Origin: Pontimicrobium aquaticum
GTDB taxonomy: Bacteria; Bacteroidota; Bacteroidia; Flavobacteriales; Flavobacteriaceae
Direction of reading: 5' to 3'
DNA: 64,000 nt
NCBI RefSeq assembly: GCF_005047595.1
Contig: NZ_SUPL01000008.1
Location: forward strand, 88,854 to 152,853
Numbering within the stretch: the first letter of the stretch is position 1; each line of letters begins with the position of its first letter. Positions 1 through 8,953 of the stretch are shown here, one piece after another. The position numbers and the translations under genes are program-made. Below the pieces are notes generated by a model. It searched no databases and was not told the origin of the DNA. It saw only the letters and a program-made list of their open reading frames with translations.

Positions 1-885
1 ACATTGCCTATTATTAAATCAATTAAAGACGATAGAATAAGAATAATAGAAAAGCTAGCAAATAAAGGTTTGATAGATAGTTTAAATATTGGTTTTAAGG
101 AAGCAAAAGGAAAGTTTATTGCAAGGATGGATGGTGATGATAAGAATGCACCAAACCGATTTGAAAAACAGTTAAAAGTTCTTCAAGATAACCCAGCTAT
201 TAAAGCATGTGGTTGTTGGTTACAATGTTTTGGAACAAATACTAAAATTATTAAACATAAAGAATTTCATGATGAAATAGTTGCTCAAATGTTGTTAAGT
301 TGCCCTATGAGTATGGGCTCAGTTATGTTAGATAGAGAAGCTATAATAAAATTTAAATTTGATGAAAATAAACTGCATGTAGAAGATTATGATTTTTGGT
401 CAAGAGTAGCATGGTCAATTAAACTGTATAATATACAAGAGGTTCTTTATTATTATAGAGTTCATGAAACACAGGTATCAAATAAGTATAAATCAATTCA
501 AGTAGAAGAAGATATTAATATAAAATTGTTTTTGTTTAAAAAGTTGAACTATAATACTGAAATTTTTAGTGATGAATTATTAAAGAAAATATTGTTACTA
601 AACCAATATATTACAATAAATGAATTTGGTAAGTTTAATGAATGGATTAAGGAATTAATATTTTTAAATAGTGAAACTAAAATATTTTCTCAAAAGGAGT
701 TTAAAGAGGTTTTAAATACAATAAAGGAAAAGTTATTTTTTTTAATATACTTCACAAAAACATCTATAGGAATTAAAAAAATATGGAGAGTTAAATCTTT
801 ATTTAGGCTAGATTTCCAAGATGTACTTTGGATTCTTAATATTAAAGGAAGAGAAATAGGGAAAAAATATTTAAGGGATGAATAA
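1..885 (+). CDS. Glycosyltransferase family 2 (5' truncated by window edge)
   Basis: Partial GT2 (GT-A fold) glycosyltransferase, expected to transfer a sugar from a nucleotide donor during surface-polysaccharide assembly. The frame is open to the first base. The usual N-terminal block (hydrophobic strand, YN.. and the DDGS motif, about 50-60 residues) is missing, so the true start lies upstream of the window; the TTG at 4 only happens to be in frame. Visible are the NKGL..SLN.G segment, the metal-binding MDGDD (DxD) motif followed by a P.R...Q helix, and the ED.DFW.R acceptor-side motif. The C-terminal 120 residues are lysine- and isoleucine-rich and unassigned. This stretch is markedly more AT-rich than genes further into the locus. 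The family is confident; the donor and acceptor are unknown. Confidence 0.85.
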   Translation, partial: TLPIIKSIKDDRIRIIEKLANKGLIDSLNIGFKEAKGKFIARMDGDDKNAPNRFEKQLKVLQDNPAIKACGCWLQCFGTNTKIIKHKEFHDEIVAQMLLSCPMSMGSVMLDREAIIKFKFDENKLHVEDYDFWSRVAWSIKLYNIQEVLYYYRVHETQVSNKYKSIQVEEDINIKLFLFKKLNYNTEIFSDELLKKILLLNQYITINEFGKFNEWIKELIFLNSETKIFSQKEFKEVLNTIKEKLFFLIYFTKTSIGIKKIWRVKSLFRLDFQDVLWILNIKGREIGKKYLRDE

Positions 886-933
886 AAGAAATCATTCTTT
901 TCAAATATTTAACATTCTAAAAATATTTAAATA

Positions 934-2205
934 TTGGTTAATCAAAAGCGAAATATTATAAAACCCAAAGAGATAGTTTTTAAAATCGATGAGTTTCCAC
1001 ATGTCTCTGAAACTTTTATTGTAGCTCAAGTAGTTACAGCTATTAAACTGGATTATGATGTTCAAATTATTGCAAAAAAAGTTTTAGGTGTTGAAAATAG
1101 TTTGCGCTCTAGCTTAGTTGATGAATATGATTTACGAAATAAGATTGTTCTTGAAGACTATAAAATACCACAAAATAAATTTGTACGCTTTTTTAAATGG
1201 ATTTGCGTTCTAGCTCTCAATATTAAACATATTAAAAACATTTTAAATTTTTATAAAGAGCAACCAAAATTTAGTTTCACATGGCTCTTTCAATGGGTTT
1301 TTTTTAAGCAATTTAACAATGCAGCATTTGTTCATATTCAATATGGAACAAATTCTAAACCATTAGATGCTATAAAAAAAGCTGGAGGATTTAAGCCACC
1401 TATAATAGTAACTTTCCATGGTCATGATGCCTTTTTTCCAATTAATGGATATATTCCTAATAATGGGTATTACAATAATTTGTTTGAGGTTGCAGATTTA
1501 ATAACTGCTAACACATCATATTTAGCAAATAAAATATTAGAATTAGGTTGTCCTAAAAATTTACTTTTCACTGTTCCTGTATCTGTGGATACCAACTTTT
1601 TTTATCCACCAACAAATAAAAAGAAATTAAAAGGATCTTTAAAACTAATTACAGTTGGACGATTAAATAAAGTTAAAGGACATAAGTATTGCATTGAAGT
1701 TGTTCGTCAATTAAATAATCTCGGTTTAGATGTAACTTTAACCATAATTGGAGAAGGTCCAGAAAGGAAGTTTTTAGAGAATCTTATTATAGATTACGGT
1801 ATTGAGGATAAGGTTTTTCTGATTGGCAAGGAATCACCAATAGGAGTGCGTGAATTATTGTGGCAACATGACGTTTATTTGTTGACAGCTGTTCCTTTGC
1901 CAGATTCTAGACGGGAAACTCAGGGATTAGCTACTCTTGAAGCACAAGCTTGTGGTTTACCAGCTGTGGTTTTTGATTCTGGAGGTGTGAAATATACAGT
2001 TAAAGACAAATATTCTGGATTTGTTTGTAAGGAGTATGATGTCAAAACTGTAATAGAAAAGATCGTAACTTTAATAAAAGACCCTAATTTAATTAATAAA
2101 TTGGGTCATAATGCTGTTATATTTGTAAAGAACGAATTTTCCCAAGAAGTAATTAATGAAAGGTGGAAACTTATTTATGAAAGAATTATAAATAATGCGA
2201 AGTGA
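934..2205 (+). CDS. Glycosyltransferase family 4 (GT-B)
   Basis: Retaining GT-B glycosyltransferase of the GT4/WcaL-like type, 423 residues. The N-terminal domain opens with FPHVSETFI, a segment typical of colanic-acid-type GT4 enzymes. The C-terminal domain has the VGRLN..KG.. strand near residue 240 and an EX7E-like block (ETQGLATLEAQACGLP) near residue 328 that contacts the nucleotide-sugar. No ATG precedes the FPHVSETFI segment and an in-frame TAA lies at 928, so the TTG at 934 is the most plausible start. An ATG at 878 is in a different frame that stops at 959. Its 3' end overlaps the next GT2 gene by 11 bases, implying translational coupling. The sugar specificity cannot be read from sequence. 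Confidence 0.88.
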   Translation: MVNQKRNIIKPKEIVFKIDEFPHVSETFIVAQVVTAIKLDYDVQIIAKKVLGVENSLRSSLVDEYDLRNKIVLEDYKIPQNKFVRFFKWICVLALNIKHIKNILNFYKEQPKFSFTWLFQWVFFKQFNNAAFVHIQYGTNSKPLDAIKKAGGFKPPIIVTFHGHDAFFPINGYIPNNGYYNNLFEVADLITANTSYLANKILELGCPKNLLFTVPVSVDTNFFYPPTNKKKLKGSLKLITVGRLNKVKGHKYCIEVVRQLNNLGLDVTLTIIGEGPERKFLENLIIDYGIEDKVFLIGKESPIGVRELLWQHDVYLLTAVPLPDSRRETQGLATLEAQACGLPAVVFDSGGVKYTVKDKYSGFVCKEYDVKTVIEKIVTLIKDPNLINKLGHNAVIFVKNEFSQEVINERWKLIYERIINNAK

Positions 2206-3034
2206 TATTTTAATATCAATAATTATTCCTTGTTACAATGATGCAAAATTCATTGAGCAGGCTATTGATTCTGCTATAAATCAAACACACACAAATAAAG
2301 AAATAATTGTTGTAGATGATGGTTCTAATAAGGATACTAAAGTTGTTTTAAAAAGTTTAGAGAGTAAAATAGATAAGCTAATTGCGCAAGAGAATTTAGG
2401 GCAAAGTACAGCAAGAAATAATGGTATTAAACAAGCTAATGGTAATTATGTATTAGTGTTAGATAGTGACGATTATTTTGAGAATTCTTTTTGCCAAAAA
2501 GCCTTGGATATATTCAATAACGACTCAAATATAAAACTGGTAACCTGTTATGCTAATTTAGTGTTTGAAAAAAAGACTAATAATTATATTTATAAACCAA
2601 AAGGAGGTACAGTAGAGAGTTTTTTAACTTCAAATAGTGCATTGGGCTCAGCCATGTTTAAAAAGAATGATTGGAATAGTTGTGGAGGTTATGATGAAAC
2701 CATGAGAAATGGTCTTGAAGATTGGGAGTTCTACATTCGTTTACTTAGCCGAGGAGGAAAAGCAGAAGTTATTAAAGAGCCATTATACAACTACCGAAAA
2801 AGAGAAAACACTACCACAGCTAAAGCTAACAAAGCTAAATACGATTTACTTAAATTTATTTTTGCTAAGCATAAAGATTTAAATATTCGTTATTATGACA
2901 GTTTTATGAAGCAGTTAGTATCTAAAATTGAGAAAGAGGAAAAAGAAAAGTTTAAAAACAGAGAGCGAATAGAATTTAAAATAGGCGAATTAGTTTTAAA
3001 ACCATTTAGATGGATAAAAGCAATATTTAGATGA
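2195..3034 (+). CDS. Glycosyltransferase family 2
   Basis: Inverting GT-A glycosyltransferase of 279 residues. The N-terminus (ISIIIPCYNDAKFIEQAI) is a classic GT2 start, followed by VVDDGS near residue 40 for nucleotide binding, NLGQSTARN.G, the DSDD metal-binding motif near residue 91, and GLEDWEFYIRL near residue 165, which carries the catalytic-base region. There is no signal peptide or membrane segment, so it should act at the cytoplasmic face on a lipid-linked acceptor. It starts inside the end of the upstream GT4 gene (11-base overlap) and ends with an ATGA overlap into the next GT2 gene. The family is secure; the substrate is not. Confidence 0.9.
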   Translation: MRSDILISIIIPCYNDAKFIEQAIDSAINQTHTNKEIIVVDDGSNKDTKVVLKSLESKIDKLIAQENLGQSTARNNGIKQANGNYVLVLDSDDYFENSFCQKALDIFNNDSNIKLVTCYANLVFEKKTNNYIYKPKGGTVESFLTSNSALGSAMFKKNDWNSCGGYDETMRNGLEDWEFYIRLLSRGGKAEVIKEPLYNYRKRENTTTAKANKAKYDLLKFIFAKHKDLNIRYYDSFMKQLVSKIEKEEKEKFKNRERIEFKIGELVLKPFRWIKAIFR

Positions 3035-3969
3035 AAACCACCCCAAAAGTGTCTATTATAATGGCTACTTATAATAGGGCGCAATACATCATCGAGTCTT
3101 TAGAATCTATTATAAGTCAAACTTATAAAAACTGGGAATGTATTATTGTTGATGATGGTGGTACAGATAATACCGAAGACATTTTAGAGCCACTTTTAAA
3201 TAAAGATAAAAGATTCAAGTATTTAAAAAGAACGTCAAAGTACCAAAAAGGTTTACCAGGAAGTAGAAACTATGGTTTAGACGAAGCTAAAGGAGATTAT
3301 ATTATATTTTTTGATGATGATGATATTGCGCATCCCCAAAATTTAGAAATCTGTGTACATGAACTATCAACTAAAGACATTTCTTTTTGTAGATACATTC
3401 GAAAAACATTTACAGGAGATTTTGATTATAATTTTGATTACTCAAAAGGCTATACCTCCTTTTATATTGATAAACGAGATATAAATAAAATACTGAAAAA
3501 CGAACTTCAATTTAATTCGTGCGCAGTCATGTGGACTAAGGAGTGTTATAGCACACATAGATATACGGAGCATTTAAAATACGCTGAAGAGTGGGAAGTG
3601 TATGCACGTATTTTAACTTCTGCCGATAAGGGCATTTCTATAAATAAAGCTCTTTATTATGGTAGAAAGCATGAGGTGTCTGTAACAGGAGATTTTGGTA
3701 ATAGAAAAGAAAGTAGTTTAAAATCCTATGCTGATGCAATAGATTTAGTAATCCAAAACTTAAAGCAAAAAGATTTAATAACAGATGAAATATTGTGTTA
3801 TTTTATTCAAATCTCATTGGATTATAAAAAGTATAACCTATACGAAAGAATTATTAGTACACTTAATTTAACCGCATTTGAAAAACTTAAGTGGAAAATA
3901 TTTTACACGCAGTTACCATTGCGACTATACTTTTATAGGATTTATAAATATAAACTAAAGAAAGCCTAG
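3031..3969 (+). CDS. Glycosyltransferase family 2
   Basis: GT-A glycosyltransferase of 312 residues. It has VSIIMATYNRAQYIIESL at the N-terminus, VDDGGTDNT near residue 42, GLPGSRNYGLDEAKGDYI, and a run of four aspartates (FFDDDD) near residue 91 as the metal site. The C-terminal 80 residues are not diagnostic. The start codon overlaps the previous stop (ATGA), so translation is probably coupled. It is one of several divergent GT2 enzymes in this operon that presumably add successive sugars to one repeat unit. The particular linkage cannot be inferred. Confidence 0.9.
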   Translation: MKTTPKVSIIMATYNRAQYIIESLESIISQTYKNWECIIVDDGGTDNTEDILEPLLNKDKRFKYLKRTSKYQKGLPGSRNYGLDEAKGDYIIFFDDDDIAHPQNLEICVHELSTKDISFCRYIRKTFTGDFDYNFDYSKGYTSFYIDKRDINKILKNELQFNSCAVMWTKECYSTHRYTEHLKYAEEWEVYARILTSADKGISINKALYYGRKHEVSVTGDFGNRKESSLKSYADAIDLVIQNLKQKDLITDEILCYFIQISLDYKKYNLYERIISTLNLTAFEKLKWKIFYTQLPLRLYFYRIYKYKLKKA

Positions 3970-3973
3970 ATTA

Positions 3974-5179
3974 ATGAACTTTTTAGTAATAGCACAGGAT
4001 TTAAGAGTTTCGGGTACTAGCGAAGGTATAGTGTCCCGTTCTTTTTTGGCTAAGCTAAGAATGGCTTATCCAAATGCTATTATTGACGTTTTATATTTAA
4101 AAATTCACACAGGCGAAGACGAATTAAATTTGCTTCCTGTAGATTCAATCAATTCTCATAAAATTAGCTTAAAAGCACCATTCCATATTAAATGGTTAAA
4201 TAGAGTTTCAACTAGATTGTTTAAAGTATCGAGTTATGACAATTATATTCATAAATTATTTTCTAAGCATATAGCAAAAGTTGATTATAAAAAGTATAAT
4301 CATGTGTTTGTACGTAGTTCTGGAGTTAATCATGAAACAATTTTAGCCTTAAAAAACTTGCCTATTCTAAAAAAGGCAATCTTAAATTTTCACGACCCTT
4401 ATCCTTTTTTTTGGTACCCTGGATCAAATAGAAAGTTAACAGGAACTGAGGCTTGGAGACTTAAAAAAGTAAGATCAATTGTAAAAGGAGCTAAATCTTG
4501 TATCAGTCCATCAAAATTATTATCTAATGACTTAGAGCTATTATATGAATCAAATAAAAAATTACTTGTGTTACCGCATCAATATGATGGTTCCGTTTTT
4601 AGTTTAAAAGCAAAAATGGAAAGCCATGTAGATAAAAAGAAAGTAACAATATCTTATCATGGTTCTGTACAATTTGGTAGAAATCTCGATGTTTTATTGG
4701 ATTCTTATAAAGAGTTAGTTAATGAAAATGCTAAGATAAAAGCTAATACCGAAGTTTGTATTAGGTTAAAAACTAATGAGTTTGAAAGGTTCAGAAGTAA
4801 ATATTTCAATCACGAAAACATTGTTATTTTAGAAAAAACCGATTTTTTAACATCCTCTTACGAGCAAATGTTTGAATCGGATATTATACTAATTTTAGAA
4901 AACGGACCTGAGATATCTAATATTTTAGTTGGCAAAGCACCATTTGTAGATACTTTAAAAAAACCAATTCTAATTTTAGCGCCAAAGGTAAGCGAGTTAA
5001 GAAGCATTGTGGAAAAAGAAAAATACATTGCTACATATTCCAATAATGTGGAGATTAAGGAAAAACTTCAAAACCTTTTATTAGACAGGTTAAATTCTAA
5101 TGAAGAATTATCAGTTTTTGGAAATTACTTTAGTGACGATAATTTTAAAAACCAACTTGAACAAATTCTAGAAAATTAG
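3974..5179 (+). CDS. Divergent GT-B glycosyltransferase
   Basis: A 401-residue protein with GT-B/GT4-like features but weak motifs. The N-terminal half begins with a beta strand (MNFLVIAQDL) and a gapped G-S/T-rich turn (SGTSEGI). The C-terminal half carries ISYHGSVQFGRNLDVLLDS near residue 226, the usual entry strand and helix of the donor-binding domain. The later region lacks an obvious EX7E motif. The four-base gap to the upstream GT2 and five-base gap to the next gene place it in the operon. It is probably a polysaccharide glycosyltransferase; the alternative is a catalytically altered GT-B paralogue. No transmembrane segment is evident. Confidence 0.7.
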   Translation: MNFLVIAQDLRVSGTSEGIVSRSFLAKLRMAYPNAIIDVLYLKIHTGEDELNLLPVDSINSHKISLKAPFHIKWLNRVSTRLFKVSSYDNYIHKLFSKHIAKVDYKKYNHVFVRSSGVNHETILALKNLPILKKAILNFHDPYPFFWYPGSNRKLTGTEAWRLKKVRSIVKGAKSCISPSKLLSNDLELLYESNKKLLVLPHQYDGSVFSLKAKMESHVDKKKVTISYHGSVQFGRNLDVLLDSYKELVNENAKIKANTEVCIRLKTNEFERFRSKYFNHENIVILEKTDFLTSSYEQMFESDIILILENGPEISNILVGKAPFVDTLKKPILILAPKVSELRSIVEKEKYIATYSNNVEIKEKLQNLLLDRLNSNEELSVFGNYFSDDNFKNQLEQILEN

Positions 5180-5184
5180 ATGTT

Positions 5185-6093
5185 TTGATTTTTTCAATTT
5201 TAATTACAACATATAATCGCCTTAACGAGCTTAAGATTACCCTGCAATCTTTAGAAGATTTTTACATAAGGAATGATGTTGAATTTATTATTTGTGTGGA
5301 CGGTTCAACTGACGGAACTTATACGTTTTTAAAAGAAAACTATCCAAAAATTAAGTTGATTAATCACTCAAAATCAAAAGGCCTTATTGCTAGTAGAAAT
5401 GAATTGTTAAGCTTAACAAAAGCAAAATATGCAATTTCACTAGATGATGATGCCAATTTCCTGTCCGATAATGTTTTAGAGAGCATAGAAGCACTGTTTG
5501 AAAAACATCCAAAATGCGGACTACAAGCATTTAGTATTTACTGGGATTTAGAAAAGCCCAAAAACACTTTAAAGCATGAAAAAGTAGAGCGTGTTAAAGG
5601 ATTTGTTGGTTGCGGTCATGTATGGAATATGGAAGCTTGGAATTCGATTCCAAATTATTCAGTTTGGTTTGTTTTTTATGGCGAAGAGGATTTTGCAGCA
5701 TTTCAATTATTTAAAAAAGATTGGCACATATACTACAATCCGCAAGTTTTAGTACATCATCGAGTAAATATTAAGCAAAGGTCAACACAAAATGATTATG
5801 CCACCAGACTTCGTAGGTCGTTAAGATCTGGATGGTATCTATATTTTTTATTCTACCCAGTAAAATTGATACCAAGAAGAGTTTTATATACGTTATGGAT
5901 TCAGTTAAAAACAAGAGTGTTTAAAGGAAATTTAAAAGCAGCTTTAGCTATAATCAAAGCTATTTTTGATGTATTGCTGAACATACATAAATTAATAAAA
6001 AATAGTAATCGATTATCTTCTAAAGAGTTTCAGGAATTCAGTAAATTGCCAAGTACAAAAATTTATTGGAAACCAAATAACTCCAATTCTTAA
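5185..6093 (+). CDS. Glycosyltransferase family 2
   Basis: GT-A glycosyltransferase, 302 residues. IFSILITTYNRLNELKITL is a typical GT2 N-terminus, then CVDGSTDGT near residue 38, SKGLIASRNELL, and SLDDDANF near residue 91 as the DxD-type metal site. GEEDFAAFQLF near residue 169 matches the acceptor-side E-D motif. The start is TTG at 5185: the nearby ATG at 5180 is followed at once by a stop, and the TTG puts the first beta strand exactly at the N-terminus. A basic, aromatic C-terminal stretch (residues 215-270) could associate with the membrane. It sits immediately upstream of the nonulosonic-acid module. Confidence 0.87.
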   Translation: MIFSILITTYNRLNELKITLQSLEDFYIRNDVEFIICVDGSTDGTYTFLKENYPKIKLINHSKSKGLIASRNELLSLTKAKYAISLDDDANFLSDNVLESIEALFEKHPKCGLQAFSIYWDLEKPKNTLKHEKVERVKGFVGCGHVWNMEAWNSIPNYSVWFVFYGEEDFAAFQLFKKDWHIYYNPQVLVHHRVNIKQRSTQNDYATRLRRSLRSGWYLYFLFYPVKLIPRRVLYTLWIQLKTRVFKGNLKAALAIIKAIFDVLLNIHKLIKNSNRLSSKEFQEFSKLPSTKIYWKPNNSNS

Positions 6094-6096
6094 AAG

Positions 6097-7098
6097 ATGA
6101 GTTTTATAATTGCTGAAATAGCGCAAGCGCACGATGGTAGTTTAGGAACTGCACATGCATACATTGATGCATTGGCAAAAACAGGTATTCACGCCATAAA
6201 ATTCCAAACCCATATAGCTGCTGCCGAAAGTAGCACTTATGAGCCTTTTAGAGTGAAGTTTTCTAAACAAGACGCAACACGTTTTGATTATTGGAAACGT
6301 ATGGAATTTACTCTTGAACAGTGGAAGGATTTAAAACAACATTGTGATGACGTTGGTTTAGAATTTATGAGTTCGCCTTTTAGTAACGCGGCTGTAGATT
6401 TACTTGAAGAAGTAGGCGTAAGTAGTTATAAAATTGGTTCCGGAGAAGTGACAAATTTTTTGTTGCTAGAAAAGATAGCTCAAGCAAAAAAACCTGTTAT
6501 TCTTTCATCTGGGATGAGTTCTTTTGATGAGTTAGATGAAGCTGTAGATTTTTTAAAATCTAAAAATGTGGCGTATTCCATTTTGCAATGTACCACCTCA
6601 TATCCTACAAAACCAGAGCAATACGGATTTAATGTTATTAATGAACTTAAGGAACGCTATAATGTTCCTGTGGGTATTTCTGACCATTCAGCTAAAATAG
6701 AAACTTGCATCGCCGCAGCTGCTTTAGGGGCTGAAATATTTGAATTTCATGCGGTGTTTAATAGAGAACAATTTGGTCCAGATGCAACATCGTCCTTAAC
6801 TATCGATGAAATTAAACAAGTGTCTAAATCAATAAAGAATATAGAAAAAGCATTACAGAACCCAGTTTCTAAAGACGATAATAGTGCTTTTAAAGACTTA
6901 AAAACCATTTTTGAAAAAACATTAGCTGTTAATAAAGATTTAGATAAAGGGCACATATTAAAGTTTTCAGATTTAGAAGCTAAAAAACCAGCTAAAAAAG
7001 GTATAGCTGCCAAGTTTTTTAATGATGTAATAGGTAAGTCTATTAATAAAGATATTAAGCAATGGGAGTTTTTAACCGATGAAGATATCAATGAGTAA
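6097..7098 (+). CDS. neuB: N-acetylneuraminate (nonulosonic acid) synthase, NeuB family
   Basis: Condenses phosphoenolpyruvate with an N-acetylhexosamine such as ManNAc to give a nine-carbon sialic-type acid. The N-terminal 240 residues form the NeuB TIM barrel: IIAEIAQAHDGS at the start, IKFQTH near residue 35, YKIGSGEV near 111, ILSSGMSS near 136, LQCTTSYP near 163 and GISDHS near 193. The last about 60 residues form an antifreeze/SAF-type domain that closes the active site. The 333 residues fit the family (about 330-350). Directly followed by neuC and neuA, so the three encode synthesis and activation of a CMP-nonulosonate. Neu5Ac is the simplest reading. A legionaminic-type product cannot be excluded, although its extra dehydratase and aminotransferase are not in the window. 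Confidence 0.93.
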   Translation: MSFIIAEIAQAHDGSLGTAHAYIDALAKTGIHAIKFQTHIAAAESSTYEPFRVKFSKQDATRFDYWKRMEFTLEQWKDLKQHCDDVGLEFMSSPFSNAAVDLLEEVGVSSYKIGSGEVTNFLLLEKIAQAKKPVILSSGMSSFDELDEAVDFLKSKNVAYSILQCTTSYPTKPEQYGFNVINELKERYNVPVGISDHSAKIETCIAAAALGAEIFEFHAVFNREQFGPDATSSLTIDEIKQVSKSIKNIEKALQNPVSKDDNSAFKDLKTIFEKTLAVNKDLDKGHILKFSDLEAKKPAKKGIAAKFFNDVIGKSINKDIKQWEFLTDEDINE

Positions 7099-8251
7099 AA
7101 GAAAAATATGTGTAGTTGTAACTGCAAGACCATCATATAGCAGAATAAAAACTGCTTTAAAAGCTATTCAGGCACATCCTAAACTGGAACTACAGCTTGT
7201 TGTTGCAGCATCTGCTTTGTTAGGGCGTTATGGTAATGCAATTAATTATATAGAAGAAGATGGTTTTAAGATTGACGAAAAAGTATTTATTGTATTAGAA
7301 GGAGAGAACAAAACTTCTATGGCCAAAACCACTGGCTTAGGTGTTATGGAACTCGCTAATACATTTTATAATTTAAAACCAGATGCTGTAATAACTATTG
7401 CTGATCGTTTTGAAACTATAGCAACATCTATTGCTGCTTCATATCAAAACATACCTTTAATTCATATACAAGGTGGAGAGGTTACAGGAAATATTGACGA
7501 AAAAGTACGTCATGCAAACACAAAATTAGCTGACATACATTTTGTAGCTTCAGAGGATGCTAAAACTCGTGTGCTAAAAATGGGAGAAGATGAAAATTAT
7601 GTCTTCAATACTGGTTGTCCTTCTATTGATATTGCTTTTAAGGTCAATAAAAACAGAAGCTTAAATTTTGATCCTATTGAAAAATATGGAGGTGTTGGTA
7701 ATAAAATAGATTGGAAAGAGGGATATATAGTAGTGATGCAACATCCAGTAACTACTGAATATAAAGAAAGTAGAGAAAATGTTTACAAAACTTTAAAAGC
7801 AGTACATGAATTAGGGCTGCCAACTTTTTGGTTTTGGCCAAATGTAGATTCTGGAGCAGATGGAACATCAAAAGGGATACGGTCTTATAGAGAGGAACAT
7901 CAACCAGATAATATTCATTTTTTTAAAAATATGAAGCCTGAAGATTTTTTACGTTTGTTATGCAATAGTAAATGCTTAGTTGGAAATTCTAGTGTAGGTA
8001 TTAGAGAATGTGCATTTTTAGGTGTTCCTGTTGTAAACATTGGCACGAGGCAACATGGGAGACAACGTGGTGAAAATGTAATAGATGTTCCTTATGACGA
8101 GATAGCTATTAAAGAAGGCGTTTTAAATAGGTTGGAAATGCAAAATAAAATTACTCAAAATAACATTTATGGAAGCGGTAAGTCTGGAGAAAAAATGGCA
8201 GACATTTTAGCTAATATTGAATTAAGATTTCATAAAACCATTATGTATTAA
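7091..8251 (+). CDS. neuC: UDP-N-acetylglucosamine 2-epimerase (hydrolysing), NeuC family
   Basis: Hydrolysing UDP-sugar 2-epimerase that supplies the free N-acetylmannosamine-type hexose to NeuB. It is a GT-B-like fold: ICVVVTARPSYSRIK at the N-terminus, TIADRFET near residue 100, IHIQGGEVTG..DE..RHA near residue 120, VVMQHPVTTE near 213 and GNSSVGIRE near 298. I chose the ATG at 7091, which overlaps neuB by 8 bases. An in-frame ATG at 7079 would add four residues. The last base is shared with the start of neuA (TAATG). An alternative is the legionaminic-pathway enzyme LegG, a close homologue that sequence reading alone does not separate. Confidence 0.9.
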   Translation: MSKRKICVVVTARPSYSRIKTALKAIQAHPKLELQLVVAASALLGRYGNAINYIEEDGFKIDEKVFIVLEGENKTSMAKTTGLGVMELANTFYNLKPDAVITIADRFETIATSIAASYQNIPLIHIQGGEVTGNIDEKVRHANTKLADIHFVASEDAKTRVLKMGEDENYVFNTGCPSIDIAFKVNKNRSLNFDPIEKYGGVGNKIDWKEGYIVVMQHPVTTEYKESRENVYKTLKAVHELGLPTFWFWPNVDSGADGTSKGIRSYREEHQPDNIHFFKNMKPEDFLRLLCNSKCLVGNSSVGIRECAFLGVPVVNIGTRQHGRQRGENVIDVPYDEIAIKEGVLNRLEMQNKITQNNIYGSGKSGEKMADILANIELRFHKTIMY

Positions 8252-8952
8252 TGAATGTTTTAGGTATCATACCAGCAAGAGGTGGCTCTAAAGGAGTGAA
8301 AAATAAGAATATAAGGCTTGTTGGTGGAAAACCATTAATAACCTACGCTATTGATACCGCAAAAGAAAGTAAACTACTAACAGATTTTATAGTAACTTCT
8401 GATGATGAAGCAATATTAGATATTGCTAAATCTAATAAATCGGCATGTTATAAAAGAGATATAAAAAATGCTCAAGATGATTCGCCAATTGAGCTAGTAA
8501 TATTTGAAGTATTACAATTTTTAAAAGATAAACAATACGATTTAATTGTTCTATTACAACCAACTGCACCAATTAGAACAGGTAAAGATATTGATAATGT
8601 TATTTCAATGTTTCTAAAAGATGAAACATTAAACAATGTTGTATCTGTTGTTGAATTAGAAGATATTCATCCGGCGAGAATGTATAATGTTGATGATGAG
8701 TTTAACTTAGAACCATTAAACTCAAAAAATGAAAAAGAGCAAAGACAAAAATTGAGTCCTGTTTATTTGAGAAATGGCTGCATTTATGCTACTACTACTA
8801 AAGCTTTTTTAAAAGAAAAGACCTTAATTTTAAGTAATAAAAAAGCATATGTAATGCCACATTCAACATGGGTGAATATTGATACTGAAAGAGATGTATT
8901 GTTTGCAGAAACGTTAATTAAACTTTGGAAAGCTAATAAATATAGTTGTTAG
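8251..8952 (+). CDS. neuA: CMP-N-acylneuraminate cytidylyltransferase
   Basis: Activates the nonulosonic acid with CTP to give the CMP-sugar used by sialyltransferase-type enzymes. The N-terminus has the diagnostic IIPARGGSKGVKNKN nucleotide-binding loop (residues 5-19). LLQPTAPIRTGKDID lies near residue 104 and VNIDTERD near the C-terminus (metal-binding aspartate region). The length (233) is that of a single-domain NeuA without the extra esterase domain some species carry. It starts on the last base of neuC. The pathway neuB-neuC-neuA is complete from UDP-GlcNAc to CMP-sugar, so the polysaccharide made here very probably contains a sialic-type acid. Confidence 0.93.
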   Translation: MNVLGIIPARGGSKGVKNKNIRLVGGKPLITYAIDTAKESKLLTDFIVTSDDEAILDIAKSNKSACYKRDIKNAQDDSPIELVIFEVLQFLKDKQYDLIVLLQPTAPIRTGKDIDNVISMFLKDETLNNVVSVVELEDIHPARMYNVDDEFNLEPLNSKNEKEQRQKLSPVYLRNGCIYATTTKAFLKEKTLILSNKKAYVMPHSTWVNIDTERDVLFAETLIKLWKANKYSC

Positions 8953-8953
8953 G

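Noticed and set aside
878..961. ATG-initiated frame upstream of the GT4 gene at 934
   Set aside because: It stops after 27 codons in a different frame and has no protein features; the TTG at 934 explains the GT4 N-terminus better.
6747..7136. 129-codon frame on the minus strand across neuB/neuC
   Set aside because: It is antisense to two well-supported genes and shows only leucine/serine-rich composition expected from the opposite strand.
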